Below are positions 22,151 to 30,744 of a stretch of DNA of 45,928 nt, in pieces. Positions within the stretch are counted from its first letter, which is position 1. Each line of letters starts with the position of its first letter. The translations under genes and the position numbers were made by a program. The stretch is from CAJBVG01 sp943371235 (GTDB lineage: Bacteria; Bacteroidota; Bacteroidia; Sphingobacteriales; Sphingobacteriaceae), in NCBI GenBank assembly GCA_943371235.1, contig CALRTZ010000024.1, positions 1-45,928 on the forward strand, given 5' to 3'. The notes under the pieces are model-generated. The model saw only the letters and a list, made by a program, of their open reading frames with translations, was not told where the DNA came from and ran no database searches.

Positions 22151-24061
22151 ATGTCTGCACAAGAAATATTGAAAAAATATTGGGGGTATGATGGCTTCAG
22201 GAATCCACAAGAAGCCATTATAAACAGTGTATTGGCAGGTACAGATACTCTTGCACTCTTGCCTACCGGTGCAGGCAAATCTATTTGTTACCAAGTACCT
22301 ATTATGGCGCAAGAGGGCATAGGCATTGTAATATCACCGCTTATTGCGCTTATGAAAGACCAAGTGCAGCAACTTCGCCGCCGTGGAATTAACGCCATCG
22401 AAATTGTAAGTGGCATGTCTGCCCGTGAAATCGACATTGCACTTGATAATTGTATTTATGGCAACATCAAATTTTTATACCTATCGCCAGAACGCTTGCA
22501 AAACCCTATGGTGCAAGAGCGTTTAAAGAAAATGAACGTAAATTTATTAGCCATTGATGAGGCTCATTGTATTTCTCAATGGGGATATGATTTTAGACCG
22601 GCGTATTTAAACATTGCCACCATACGTAGTATTTTACCAAAAGTACCCGTTTTGGCGCTTACTGCAACGGCTACAACAGATGTGGTGGCAGACATACAAG
22701 AAAAATTAGCCTTTATCAAGCCAAATGTTTTCCAGATTTCATTTGAACGAAAGAACCTGAATTATTTAGTAATTAAAGAAGAAAATAAATTACGCAGGCT
22801 CATTAAAATTATTTCAACAGTACCTGGCTCTGCGCTTTGTTATGTGCGTAACCGAAAGGCTTGCGAAGAAATTGCCAGCTTCCTTAGATCCAACGGAATT
22901 AAAGCAGACTATTACCATGCAGGATTAGACTTGCAAGAGCGTTCTCGTAAACAAGACGATTGGATACTCAACAAAACAAAAATTATTGTAGCCACCAATG
23001 CATTTGGCATGGGCATAGATAAGCCAGATGTACGTTTGGTGGTGCATTTAGATTTACCCGAGAGTTTGGAAGCTTATTACCAAGAGGCTGGTCGGGCGGG
23101 CCGCGACGGATTAAAATCCTATGCTGTATTACTTTACCAAGATGCAGACGTTGCAGCTTTGAAACAAAAAACGGAAGCCAGTTTCCCCGAATTCGAAGAG
23201 CTACGTAGTACCTACCAAAATCTATATAACTATTACAAAATTGCATTTGGTGCAGGGAAGTTTGTAAACGTAGAATTTAATTGGCTTGCATTTTCTAAAT
23301 CATTTAATACCCCAATACCAAAACTAATACAGCTAATGCGTTTATTGGAGAACGATGGCATTTTACATTTAAGTGATGAATATAAAAACGATACCCGTTT
23401 AAACATTCGGGTAAGCCCTGACCAATTATACGCTTTTCAAATAGCCAATGCACATTTTGATACCCTCTTAAAAACCTTTTTACGCTCTTATGGCGGTTTA
23501 TTTGAAAACTATGTAAATGTACAAGAGAATGACCTGTTAAAACGCTCCGGATTAACAGAAACTGAGTTTTATAGGCAATTAAAATTATTAGAAGATTACC
23601 AAATAATAGATTTTGTGAAGGGAAGTAAATTGCCCATTTTAACCTTTTTAGAAGAACGATTGCCCAATTCAGACCTCAAGCTAAACAAAACATATTGGAA
23701 AGCTAGGAGAGAAGTTTTAATGGCTAAAGTGTTAGGAATGTGCAACTATGTCGGAAAAAATGAATGCCGTTCTAAGCAGATTTTGGCCTATTTTGCAGAG
23801 CTAAATTATGATACTTGTGGGCAGTGCGATGTATGCCTTGCCACAAAAAACACTGATAATCAAGAGAATATTAAGGAAAAAATCTTTGAAAGAATCATTA
23901 ATGAAAGCTCAAAAGAAAATTTATCTTTGCAACAGATTTTACTGTCGTTTACAGATTTCCCCGAAAATCTATTGAAGGCAACCGTTCAAGAATTAATTGA
24001 TGAAGGTCGCATACAATTTAATGGCAAAAATGGAGTTATAGAGAAAAAACCTAAGCATTGA
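22151..24061 (+). CDS. recQ: ATP-dependent DNA helicase RecQ
   Basis: A 3'-5' superfamily 2 DNA helicase for recombination and replication repair. The 636-residue protein has Walker A TGAGKS (K43), DEAH box D136-H139 (IDEAHCISQWGYDFRP), ALTATAT, GMGIDKPDVRLV, and motif VI QEAGRAGRDG near 313-322. The zinc-binding subdomain is visible as cysteines in CNYVGKNECRS and CGQCDVC near residues 530-560. The C-terminal tail is short, and I see no clear HRDC domain. Its TGA stop overlaps the TTG start of the glycosyltransferase gene by four bases. Confidence 0.93.
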   Translation: MSAQEILKKYWGYDGFRNPQEAIINSVLAGTDTLALLPTGAGKSICYQVPIMAQEGIGIVISPLIALMKDQVQQLRRRGINAIEIVSGMSAREIDIALDNCIYGNIKFLYLSPERLQNPMVQERLKKMNVNLLAIDEAHCISQWGYDFRPAYLNIATIRSILPKVPVLALTATATTDVVADIQEKLAFIKPNVFQISFERKNLNYLVIKEENKLRRLIKIISTVPGSALCYVRNRKACEEIASFLRSNGIKADYYHAGLDLQERSRKQDDWILNKTKIIVATNAFGMGIDKPDVRLVVHLDLPESLEAYYQEAGRAGRDGLKSYAVLLYQDADVAALKQKTEASFPEFEELRSTYQNLYNYYKIAFGAGKFVNVEFNWLAFSKSFNTPIPKLIQLMRLLENDGILHLSDEYKNDTRLNIRVSPDQLYAFQIANAHFDTLLKTFLRSYGGLFENYVNVQENDLLKRSGLTETEFYRQLKLLEDYQIIDFVKGSKLPILTFLEERLPNSDLKLNKTYWKARREVLMAKVLGMCNYVGKNECRSKQILAYFAELNYDTCGQCDVCLATKNTDNQENIKEKIFERIINESSKENLSLQQILLSFTDFPENLLKATVQELIDEGRIQFNGKNGVIEKKPKH

Positions 24062-25155
24062 AAAAAATAATCCTAACTGTTACCAATGATCTCTCTTACG
24101 ATCAGCGCATGCATCGGGTGTGCAGTACACTTTCTAAAGCAGGTTATGATGTGTTATTAGTAGGCAGAAAACGCAAATTTTCTATTGCCTTAAGAGACCA
24201 AGATTACAATCAAAAAAGAATTAATTGTTATTTCGAAAATGGTAAATTCTTTTACTTAGAGTTTAACATACGTTTATTCTTTTTTTTATTGTTTAATAAA
24301 TTCGATATAGTAAATGCGAATGATTTAGACACTATAATGCCTTGTTTTTTCGCCTCTCGAGTAAAAGGCAAAGAATGTATTTATGATGCTCATGAGTATT
24401 TTACCGAAGTGCCAGAAGTATTACATCGCCCTTTTACCAAAAAAATATGGGAAACCTTAGAGGGTTTTATCATTCCTCGCCTTACCCATTGCTACACTGT
24501 AAGCGAAAGTATTGCCACTTTATTTCAAGAAAAATATAAAACCAATTTCGATATTATTAGAAATGTACCTGTTCTAAACAGCAACAAACAAGTACTTTAC
24601 AAATACCAAGAAGAACACGAGCGTTACATCATTTACCAAGGTGCCTTAAACCAAGGCCGTGGCTTAGAGCCTTTAATTCAGGCTATGCAATATGTAGATT
24701 GTCATTTATACCTAGTAGGCGAAGGCGACTTAAGTGAAGACCTCAGAATTCTTGCTCAAAAACACAAAGTAAAGAGTAAAGTTAAATTTATGGGGTACAT
24801 AGAGCCTAATAAATTACCAAGTATTACTGCTAAAGCGTACCTAGGCATTAACGTTTCCGACAATTTAGGCCTCAGTTATTACTACTCTTTAAACAATAAA
24901 TGTTTCGACTATATTCACGCAGGCATTCCATCTGTAACCAACGATTTTCCAGAGTATCAAAAAATAAATGAGAAATACCAAGTGGCAGTACTTACAGACT
25001 TAAACGCTAAAAACTTGGCAGATTCCATTAATTTATTGTTGAATGATAAGGCATTGTACAACAAACTCCGTAGCAATTGCATATTGGCTCGCGAGGAGTA
25101 CAACTGGCAAAAAGAAGAACAGAAGTTATTAGAGATTTACGAGCGAGTAGCCTAG
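24058..25155 (+). CDS. Glycosyltransferase, GT-B fold, family 4-like
   Basis: A 365-residue cytoplasmic or membrane-associated glycosyltransferase. The N-terminal half begins KKIILTVTNDLSYDQRMHRV with IYDAHEYFTEVPEV. The C-terminal Glycos_transf_1 half has IIYQGALNQGRGLEPLIQAM, LVGEGDLSEDL, VKFMGYIEPNKLP and the HAGIPSVTND nucleotide-sugar site. Donor and acceptor are unknown. The start is TTG at 24058: the conserved MKKI-type N-terminus falls exactly there and there is no nearby ATG. Overlap with recQ (TTGA) suggests coupling. Its stop shares the palindrome CTAG with the stop of the convergent gene. Confidence 0.85.
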   Translation: MKKIILTVTNDLSYDQRMHRVCSTLSKAGYDVLLVGRKRKFSIALRDQDYNQKRINCYFENGKFFYLEFNIRLFFFLLFNKFDIVNANDLDTIMPCFFASRVKGKECIYDAHEYFTEVPEVLHRPFTKKIWETLEGFIIPRLTHCYTVSESIATLFQEKYKTNFDIIRNVPVLNSNKQVLYKYQEEHERYIIYQGALNQGRGLEPLIQAMQYVDCHLYLVGEGDLSEDLRILAQKHKVKSKVKFMGYIEPNKLPSITAKAYLGINVSDNLGLSYYYSLNNKCFDYIHAGIPSVTNDFPEYQKINEKYQVAVLTDLNAKNLADSINLLLNDKALYNKLRSNCILAREEYNWQKEEQKLLEIYERVA

Positions 25156-26051
25156 TATTTAATACTGTTTACAGCAGCATCATACGAAATTAATTTATAC
25201 ACATCAAGGAGTTTTAAATTAGGATTTGCCGAATGTAAATTGGCAAGTATTCTTTTCTTAAACAGCTTGTAAGTAATTTTTACAAACCAAAGCAAGCCCA
25301 TCTTTCTCAAACGATTATAGAAATACAACAAACGTATGTGGTTTTTTTCTTCTTCGTTTAAATAATGTTCGGCAATAAAACACAAACTTTTACAAGCCAC
25401 TTCAACTTTGCGTAAATAACACTTAGCATCTTCTAAACCCATATGATATAAAGGATTTTGGAGATGTAATACTTTTAATTTTTTGCGTTCAATGCCTAAA
25501 CTAAACAAGGTGTCTTCGTGCCCATATTCGCGTATTTTTTCGTTAAATTTGATGGTGTTAAACACTTCTCGCTTAATTAATAAGTTACATGTTTTAACAC
25601 TGAAATAGGGGTCTTCGTTACGTTCTTTGTAATTTATGGCTTCACGTTGCATGCCGTATTTCCAACGTAATACATTCGTTTTATTCGTTAATTCAGGTTC
25701 GTACAAAATACCACCGTAAATTAAATCGTAGTTTGATAAGTTTTGTATGTATTGATGGATGAAATCAGATGTCATCACTGCCATATCTGTATCTATAAAA
25801 AGTAAATATGGATACTGGGCTTTTTCAGCAAGTAAATTTCGGAGTGCCGAACGGCCAATATTATTCGATAAGCAATGGTATTGCACATTAGCTAAATTAC
25901 TAATGTTGGCATTTTCAGGTTGTGTTTGTGTAGAAGCATCATCAATACAAATTATTTCGAAAGCAATTTGCTCTAGAGTTGCCATGCTGTGTAATTTATG
26001 TACAAGCGGACCTACATTATAATTGTATATTGGAATTAAGATGGATAACAC
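25152..26051 (-). CDS. Glycosyltransferase family 2
   Basis: A GT-A fold glycosyltransferase of 299 residues from the GTG at 26051. The canonical N-terminus is LSILIPIYNYNV, with ICIDDAST for nucleotide binding, the DxD-type FIDTDMAVM near residue 95, and EYGHEDTLFSLGIERK for the catalytic-base region. The frame continues upstream to an ATG at 26129, but those 26 codons (MIYLVERRKEF...) are not part of the fold and would leave only 17 bases before the divergent DUF2807 gene. Either start is possible. The acceptor is unknown. It faces the GT4 gene tail to tail with a four-base overlap. Confidence 0.85.
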   Translation of the reverse strand: MLSILIPIYNYNVGPLVHKLHSMATLEQIAFEIICIDDASTQTQPENANISNLANVQYHCLSNNIGRSALRNLLAEKAQYPYLLFIDTDMAVMTSDFIHQYIQNLSNYDLIYGGILYEPELTNKTNVLRWKYGMQREAINYKERNEDPYFSVKTCNLLIKREVFNTIKFNEKIREYGHEDTLFSLGIERKKLKVLHLQNPLYHMGLEDAKCYLRKVEVACKSLCFIAEHYLNEEEKNHIRLLYFYNRLRKMGLLWFVKITYKLFKKRILANLHSANPNLKLLDVYKLISYDAAVNSIKY

Positions 26052-26146
26052 GGCGCAAAATATTAATTTTTTTTCAGCATTGATGCAACCCTTGATAAAC
26101 TCCTTGCGTCTTTCTACTAAATAAATCATTATAACCCCATTTACTT

Positions 26147-26890
26147 ATGAAAAAATCAATATTAACCATTGTTGTTCTAGCTTTAATAGCTGTAATAGCA
26201 CGTCCATTAATTCACGCTACCCCAACCCTAAACCTTGTTAGCAATTCAAGCAAGGTGATAAATACTGAAGACCGAAACCTTAGTGGTTTCAGTAAAATTG
26301 AAGTATCGGGAGCATTCGAAATTAGAATTATTAAATCAAGTACCTATGCAGTAAAAGTGGAGGCAGATGAAAAAGAAATGAGCCGCACAAAAACAGTTGT
26401 AAGTGGCGATAAACTTGTTATTTCTTATGATAAAGAAGGCAAAGGTTACGATTCTAAATTTAGCAAAGTGGTAATAACTATTCAAACTCCAACGCTTAAC
26501 GCCTTAACCTGCTCGGGTGCTGTAGAAGTAAAATCATCGGATATTTTTGAAGCTGATAAATTTGAATTAAAAACTAGCGGTGCTACAGAAGTAGAATTAG
26601 GGATAAATGCTAAATTGTTAATCAGCAAATTTTCTGGTGCTACAGAAGTAGAATTAAAGGGTAAAGTAGATACTCATGCTTTAGAAATGACAGGTGCTTC
26701 AGAATTAGAAGCTTTAAATTTAGAAGTAAGCAAATACGCCATAGATTCTAAAGGAGCTGCAGATTGCAAAATTTTTGTAACAAACGAGTTAGCAATTAGC
26801 GGAAGCGGTGCAAGCTCTATTAAATACAAAGGTTCACCAAGCAAAGTAACTAAAGATACTAGTGGAGCTACAGACGTGTCGAAACTGTAA
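26147..26890 (+). CDS. Exported head GIN domain protein (DUF2807)
   Basis: A 247-residue exported protein. A signal sequence spans residues 1-25, followed from residue 48 by the DUF2807 pattern LSGFSKIEVSGAFEIRI and VKVEADEKEM. Then comes a right-handed ladder of short repeats with the core SGATEVEL: SGAVEVKSSD, SGATEVELG, SGATEVELKG, TGASELEALN, KGAADCKIF, SGASSIKYKG and SGATDVSKL. This points to a beta-helix-like cell-surface or periplasmic protein; no enzymatic function is known for the family. Two repeats are identical over 21 bases at DNA level. Confidence 0.88.
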   Translation: MKKSILTIVVLALIAVIARPLIHATPTLNLVSNSSKVINTEDRNLSGFSKIEVSGAFEIRIIKSSTYAVKVEADEKEMSRTKTVVSGDKLVISYDKEGKGYDSKFSKVVITIQTPTLNALTCSGAVEVKSSDIFEADKFELKTSGATEVELGINAKLLISKFSGATEVELKGKVDTHALEMTGASELEALNLEVSKYAIDSKGAADCKIFVTNELAISGSGASSIKYKGSPSKVTKDTSGATDVSKL

Positions 26891-26918
26891 AAAGCTCTAC
26901 CTCACCTAATCAAATTGT

Positions 26919-27317
26919 TTAAAAAAAATCTCGGTAAATATTTTTACCGAGATTTTTTTTTATAAAGTAATAGCTTACAAAACCAATAAAATAATATAAT
27001 ACATCAACCAAGTCATAAGTATAATAATTCGAGTATTTCGGTATGATAAATTCAAACACTACGCTTATAAATACAAATAAAAACAACAGCTGTGCAAAGC
27101 TATGTTTACGTGTATGATCTTGGTAAACCAAAAAGTTTTCCATTAACAATACACAAGCTGATACAAAAGGTATAGCCAACAAATCATCACCATAACTATC
27201 TGCCCAAGTAATTTTTATATGTACTATTTTTTGTAAGACCTGGTGTAGACAACCTAAAAAAAGTATGATAAGCTCGAGCTTGTAAATTTTTAACCAGTTA
27301 ATATTGTTAACAGCCAT
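26919..27317 (-). CDS. Small four-helix membrane protein
   Basis: A 132-residue protein from the ATG at 27317 (MAVNNINWLKIY) with four hydrophobic segments, a conserved-looking YGDDLLAIPFV in the second and FEFIIPKYSNYYTYDLVDVLYYFIGF near the end. It resembles short Bacteroidota membrane proteins that automatic pipelines sometimes label magnesium citrate secondary transporter; I know of no experimental support for that label. Its last dozen codons (KNLGKNIYRDFF) are encoded by the terminator stem. The start lies 28 bases inside the preceding zinc-ribbon gene. The frame opens earlier, at 27392, but the upstream part is shadow sequence. Confidence 0.65.
   Translation of the reverse strand: MAVNNINWLKIYKLELIILFLGCLHQVLQKIVHIKITWADSYGDDLLAIPFVSACVLLMENFLVYQDHTRKHSFAQLLFLFVFISVVFEFIIPKYSNYYTYDLVDVLYYFIGFVSYYFIKKNLGKNIYRDFF
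26921..26960. terminator. Bidirectional Rho-independent terminator
   Basis: The A8-rich stem ATCTCGGTAAA (ending 26938) pairs with TTTACCGAGAT (from 26943) around the loop TATT, with A8 on one side and T8 on the other. It terminates the DUF2807 gene on the plus strand. On the minus strand it lies inside the last codons of the small membrane protein gene. Confidence 0.88.
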
Positions 27318-27577
27318 ATTATAAATGAAGCAAATGATACAAAGATGAATTGAACAACTAAGCCTGTTTTCTTTAAGAAGCGTTTCCCCCAACCATCTTC
27401 ATCGCGTATAATCAACAAACTGTTTTGTTTGTCAATTAATTGGTTTGTTAAGGCTTTATTCCTGTTTTCGAAATTAGATTTATTGAGTATTTCCCCACAA
27501 AAATTGCATCTATCCTCTATTTGCCCTCTATTCTCTGTCCACTCCGAACAATTCCAACATTTTGATTGAACTTTCAT
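27290..27577 (-). CDS. Small zinc-ribbon protein with C-terminal membrane helix
   Basis: A 95-residue protein. Two CxxC knuckles, C8-W-N-C11 and C24-N-F-C27, can bind one zinc ion. A polar linker follows, then a C-terminal hydrophobic segment (VVQFIFVSFASFIIWLLTIL), so it is probably tail-anchored with the zinc ribbon in the cytoplasm. The family is not recognised. It overlaps the following membrane protein gene by 28 bases, suggesting the two are translated together and may interact. Confidence 0.65.
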   Translation of the reverse strand: MKVQSKCWNCSEWTENRGQIEDRCNFCGEILNKSNFENRNKALTNQLIDKQNSLLIIRDEDGWGKRFLKKTGLVVQFIFVSFASFIIWLLTILTG

Positions 27578-27621
27578 CAGAAAATATTAATTTCACGAAA
27601 ATATAAATATTTTTTTACCCA

Positions 27622-28923
27622 ATGAGTAATCGTTTTACTGATCAATTATCGCCTTTAGAGAAAAAACGCGTAATAAATGCTTGGGCATTTTACGATTGGG
27701 CAAACTCTGTTTATAACCTCACCATTACCTCTACCATATTTCCTATTTATTGGACAGCCGTAACGCTTGCAGATGGGAACTCCCGAGTTTCGTTTTTTGG
27801 ATATGAGTTAGAAAATACTGTGCTTTATAGTTTTGCACTCTCTTTTGCTTTTTTAGTGGTGGCTTTATTATCGCCTATATTATCTGGTATTGCAGATTAC
27901 AACGGAAGTAAAAAAAGATTTATGCAAACCTTTTGTTTTATAGGTTCTGTAAGTTGTTCTGCATTGTTTTTTTTCAATAAAACAAATATTGAATTTGGCA
28001 TTATAGCATTTGCAATTGGTACTATTGGCTGGGCTGGTAGTTTAGTTTTTTATAATTCTTATTTACCAGAAATTGCTAAAGAAGAAGAACAAGATAAGGT
28101 AAGTGCCAAAGGCTTTGCCCTCGGTTATGTTGGTAGTTCTCTTTTGTTAATTGTAAACTTAATCATAATACTCTTCCCCGAATCTTTTGGTATACCCAAA
28201 GATTCATCATTACCAGCACGTATTGCATTTTTAGCAGTTGGTATTTGGTGGTTTGGCTTTGCACAATACACCTTTTATTTTTTACCTAAAAGCAAATCTG
28301 TTATTAAAGTAAAACCAGATATTTTATTTAAAGGATACAAAGAGCTTGCCGGTGTTTGGAACCAATTAAAGGAGCATAAAAATTTAAAAGCATTTCTATT
28401 CGCTTTTTTCTTTTTTACCATGGGTATACAAACGGTAATGTATGTAGCCACTTTGTTCGGTAGCAAAGAGTTGAAACTAGAAAGTGGACAGTTAATAGCT
28501 ACCATTTTAATTATACAATTTGTTGCCATTGGTGGAGCGTATTTATTTGCATTCTTATCTAAAAAGATAGGAAATATAAAGGCTTTGCTTATAGCCTTAG
28601 TAATATGGATAGTAATTTGTATAAGTGCTTATTTTGTGGTTAATGCCAATCAGTTTTATCTGCTCGCACTTAGCGTAGGTATAGTAATGGGAGGCAGCCA
28701 ATCCTTGTCGCGCTCTACTTATTCTAAATTATTACCGGAAACTAAAGATACCACATCGTTTTTTAGTTTTTATGATACTACCGAAAAAGTAGCCATTGTT
28801 CTGGGTACGGCTTCGTATGGAATAATTGAAGAACTTACTGGAAACATGCGAAATTCTGTATTTAGTTTAGGCTTATTTTTTGTCCTAGGGTTTGTATTAC
28901 TCAGCAGATTAAAGAGAAATTAG
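27622..28923 (+). CDS. MFS transporter, UMF1/Atg22-like family
   Basis: A 433-residue protein with about twelve membrane helices. The diagnostic start is NAWAFYDWANSVYNLTITSTIFPIYW, which defines the UMF1/Atg22-like group (yeast Atg22 is a vacuolar amino-acid exporter). Other family marks are SPILSGIADYNGSKKRFM and GGSQSLSRSTYSKLLPE near residue 355. The substrate is unknown; amino acid or peptide efflux is a guess from Atg22. It is divergent from the zinc-ribbon gene, with 44 bases between start codons. Confidence 0.88.
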   Translation: MSNRFTDQLSPLEKKRVINAWAFYDWANSVYNLTITSTIFPIYWTAVTLADGNSRVSFFGYELENTVLYSFALSFAFLVVALLSPILSGIADYNGSKKRFMQTFCFIGSVSCSALFFFNKTNIEFGIIAFAIGTIGWAGSLVFYNSYLPEIAKEEEQDKVSAKGFALGYVGSSLLLIVNLIIILFPESFGIPKDSSLPARIAFLAVGIWWFGFAQYTFYFLPKSKSVIKVKPDILFKGYKELAGVWNQLKEHKNLKAFLFAFFFFTMGIQTVMYVATLFGSKELKLESGQLIATILIIQFVAIGGAYLFAFLSKKIGNIKALLIALVIWIVICISAYFVVNANQFYLLALSVGIVMGGSQSLSRSTYSKLLPETKDTTSFFSFYDTTEKVAIVLGTASYGIIEELTGNMRNSVFSLGLFFVLGFVLLSRLKRN

Positions 28924-28943
28924 TTCAAATCCATTAATTAGGC

Positions 28944-28951
28944 TATTTTTG
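28944..28951 (+). promoter_or_regulatory. TAnnTTTG -7 box for the LutA-like gene
   Basis: TATTTTTG ends six bases before the ATG at 28958. A TTAG overlapping the preceding stop codon (28920-28923) lies 20 bases upstream and could be a degenerate -33 element. It predicts a leaderless message. Confidence 0.45.
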
Positions 28952-28957
28952 TAAAAA

Positions 28958-29695
28958 ATGAAAGTAGAAGTATTTATCCCTTGTTTTATGGATCAGCTTT
29001 ACCCAGATACTGCCAGTAACATGGTAGCTATTTTGGAACATCTTGGCTGTGATGTATTGTATAACCCCAACCAAACGTGTTGTGCACAACCTGCATTTAA
29101 CTCGGGTTATTGGGATGAAGCAAAACAAGTGGCCGAAAAGTTTTTAGGAGATTATACGGCGGAGAATTACATTGTTTCACCTTCGGGATCTTGTACAGGA
29201 ATGGTTAAAAGTTATTACTCAGAACTCTTTACCAACTCTGCATCGCATAATAAATGCAGAGCAGTACAAGCAAAAATATACGAGTTTACTGATTTCTTAA
29301 CCAACATTTTAAAGGTTGATTTAAAAGATTTACACTTAAATATGAAGGCTACTTACCACGACTCTTGCGGGGCATTGCGCGAGTGTGGCATTAAAAAAGA
29401 GCCCCGTGAGTTGCTAAGGATGATTAATGGGTTAGAGCTAATAGAAATGAATGATGTAGAAACTTGCTGCGGATTTGGTGGTACTTTTTCTGTAAAATTT
29501 GAATCAATATCTACTGCAATGGCTCAACAAAAAGTAAACAATGCAATGGCAACAGGAGCAGAGTACATTATTTCTACAGATGCCTCGTGTTTATTGCACG
29601 TTCAAGCCTATATCGAAAAAAATAAATTACCAATAAAAACCATACACATTGTAGATGTACTTGCAATGGCTATGAACATAACCACGAATGTTTAA
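28958..29695 (+). CDS. LutA/YkgE-like (Fe-S)-binding protein with two CCG domains
   Basis: A 245-residue protein with two cysteine-rich CCG domains: the first contains FIPCFMDQLYPD and NQTCCAQPAFNSGYWDE, the second YHDSCGALRECGIKKEPRELL and ETCCGFGGTFSVKFE. LutA-type proteins work with LutB and LutC in iron-sulfur-dependent L-lactate oxidation, or are subunits of heterodisulfide-reductase-like complexes. No lutB or lutC is next to it here. The following gene is a TPR lipoprotein starting one base after its stop, so lactate utilisation is only a family-level inference. Confidence 0.85.
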   Translation: MKVEVFIPCFMDQLYPDTASNMVAILEHLGCDVLYNPNQTCCAQPAFNSGYWDEAKQVAEKFLGDYTAENYIVSPSGSCTGMVKSYYSELFTNSASHNKCRAVQAKIYEFTDFLTNILKVDLKDLHLNMKATYHDSCGALRECGIKKEPRELLRMINGLELIEMNDVETCCGFGGTFSVKFESISTAMAQQKVNNAMATGAEYIISTDASCLLHVQAYIEKNKLPIKTIHIVDVLAMAMNITTNV

Positions 29696-29696
29696 C

Positions 29697-30740
29697 ATGA
29701 AATACATTTTAATATCGATAACTGTTTTATTATTTACTGCGTGTAAGCAAAACGAAACAAAAAATAATAGTGAAACTAATTCGGCAGATTCTGCAGTGGT
29801 TACAGGTGCACCTGTACCAGAAGAATTGGCAAATTTAAACAAAGCAGTAAATGCATCGCCGGGTAATCCCTCTGGTTATAATGATAGAGCTAAGTATTAC
29901 ATCCTTAATAAACAACTAGATTTTGCATACAACGATTTGGTTAAAGGTTTAGGCATAGACACTACATACATGCCTATTTACAATACTCTTGCAGATTATC
30001 ACTTATACAAATCGGAACCTGCACAAGCAAAAGCAGCCTTAGAAAAAGCCATCAGCATAAATAAAAAAAGCTACATGAGCTATGTGAAATTGGGTGAATT
30101 ATATTTTTTAGTAAAAAAATACGATTTAGCATTTGAGAAAATAAATGAAGGCTTAAAAATTAATAAGTATTATTCTGATGGATATTTCTGGAAAGGAATG
30201 ATTTACAGAGAGCAAAAGAAGAATGACAAGGCAATGTCGAATTTCTTAACTGCAGTAGAGCAAGACCCAGATAATTTTAAAGCATATATGCAAATGGGCT
30301 TACTCAGCATGACTGAAGGTAAAATAGAAGCACTTGACCATTTTAATGCAGCCATTAAAATAAAACCTAACTCAACAGAAGGGTATTACGCGAGAGCTTA
30401 CTATTATCAAAATAAAAAAGACCTCGATAAAGCCATACAAGATTATACCAAAATTGTGGAGCTAGATTCTACCTATACCAATGCACATTTTAACTTAGGC
30501 ATTATTAGATATGAATTAAGAGTGATAGATTTGGCGATGTTAGATTTTTCGAGAGCCATTAAAATAAATCCTAAATATGCGGAAGCTTATTATATGCGAG
30601 GCTTGTGTGAAGAGTCGAAAAGTATGCACGATGCTGCCATAGCAGATTTTGAATTTGCAATGAGTTTAAAAAGCGATTATGCATTGGCACGTAAAGGAAT
30701 AGAAAGAGTAAACAATACCATTAAATCAATAAAAAAATAA
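29697..30740 (+). CDS. TPR-repeat lipoprotein
   Basis: A 347-residue protein with a lipoprotein signal (MKYILISITVLLFTAC; the lipidated Cys is residue 16) followed by a Ser/Asn/Thr-rich linker. From about residue 50 come eight or so tetratricopeptide repeats (for example AKYYILNKQLDFAYNDLVKG, YYARAYYYQNKKDLDKAIQD and AYYMRGLCEESKSMHDAAI). TPRs mediate protein-protein contacts; the partner is unknown. An earlier ATG at 29688 overlaps the preceding gene and only adds MFN, so the ATG at 29697 is chosen. thrS starts four bases after its stop, so readthrough into thrS is likely. Confidence 0.83.
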   Translation: MKYILISITVLLFTACKQNETKNNSETNSADSAVVTGAPVPEELANLNKAVNASPGNPSGYNDRAKYYILNKQLDFAYNDLVKGLGIDTTYMPIYNTLADYHLYKSEPAQAKAALEKAISINKKSYMSYVKLGELYFLVKKYDLAFEKINEGLKINKYYSDGYFWKGMIYREQKKNDKAMSNFLTAVEQDPDNFKAYMQMGLLSMTEGKIEALDHFNAAIKIKPNSTEGYYARAYYYQNKKDLDKAIQDYTKIVELDSTYTNAHFNLGIIRYELRVIDLAMLDFSRAIKINPKYAEAYYMRGLCEESKSMHDAAIADFEFAMSLKSDYALARKGIERVNNTIKSIKK

Positions 30741-30744
30741 TACA

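Noticed and set aside
22151..24061. recQ and its neighbours as an anti-phage defence island
   Set aside because: RecQ is a full-length housekeeping form, and no nuclease, reverse transcriptase, toxin or other defence gene is near it.
24058..26129. Glycosyltransferase pair as part of a capsule or O-antigen cluster
   Set aside because: Only two genes, convergent, with no flippase, polymerase or sugar-nucleotide genes around; GtrA is 20 kb away.
27318..27392. Longer N-terminus for the small membrane protein
   Set aside because: It would be an out-of-frame reading of the zinc-ribbon gene, adds no membrane segment that fits, and the ATG at 27317 starts a typical N-terminus.
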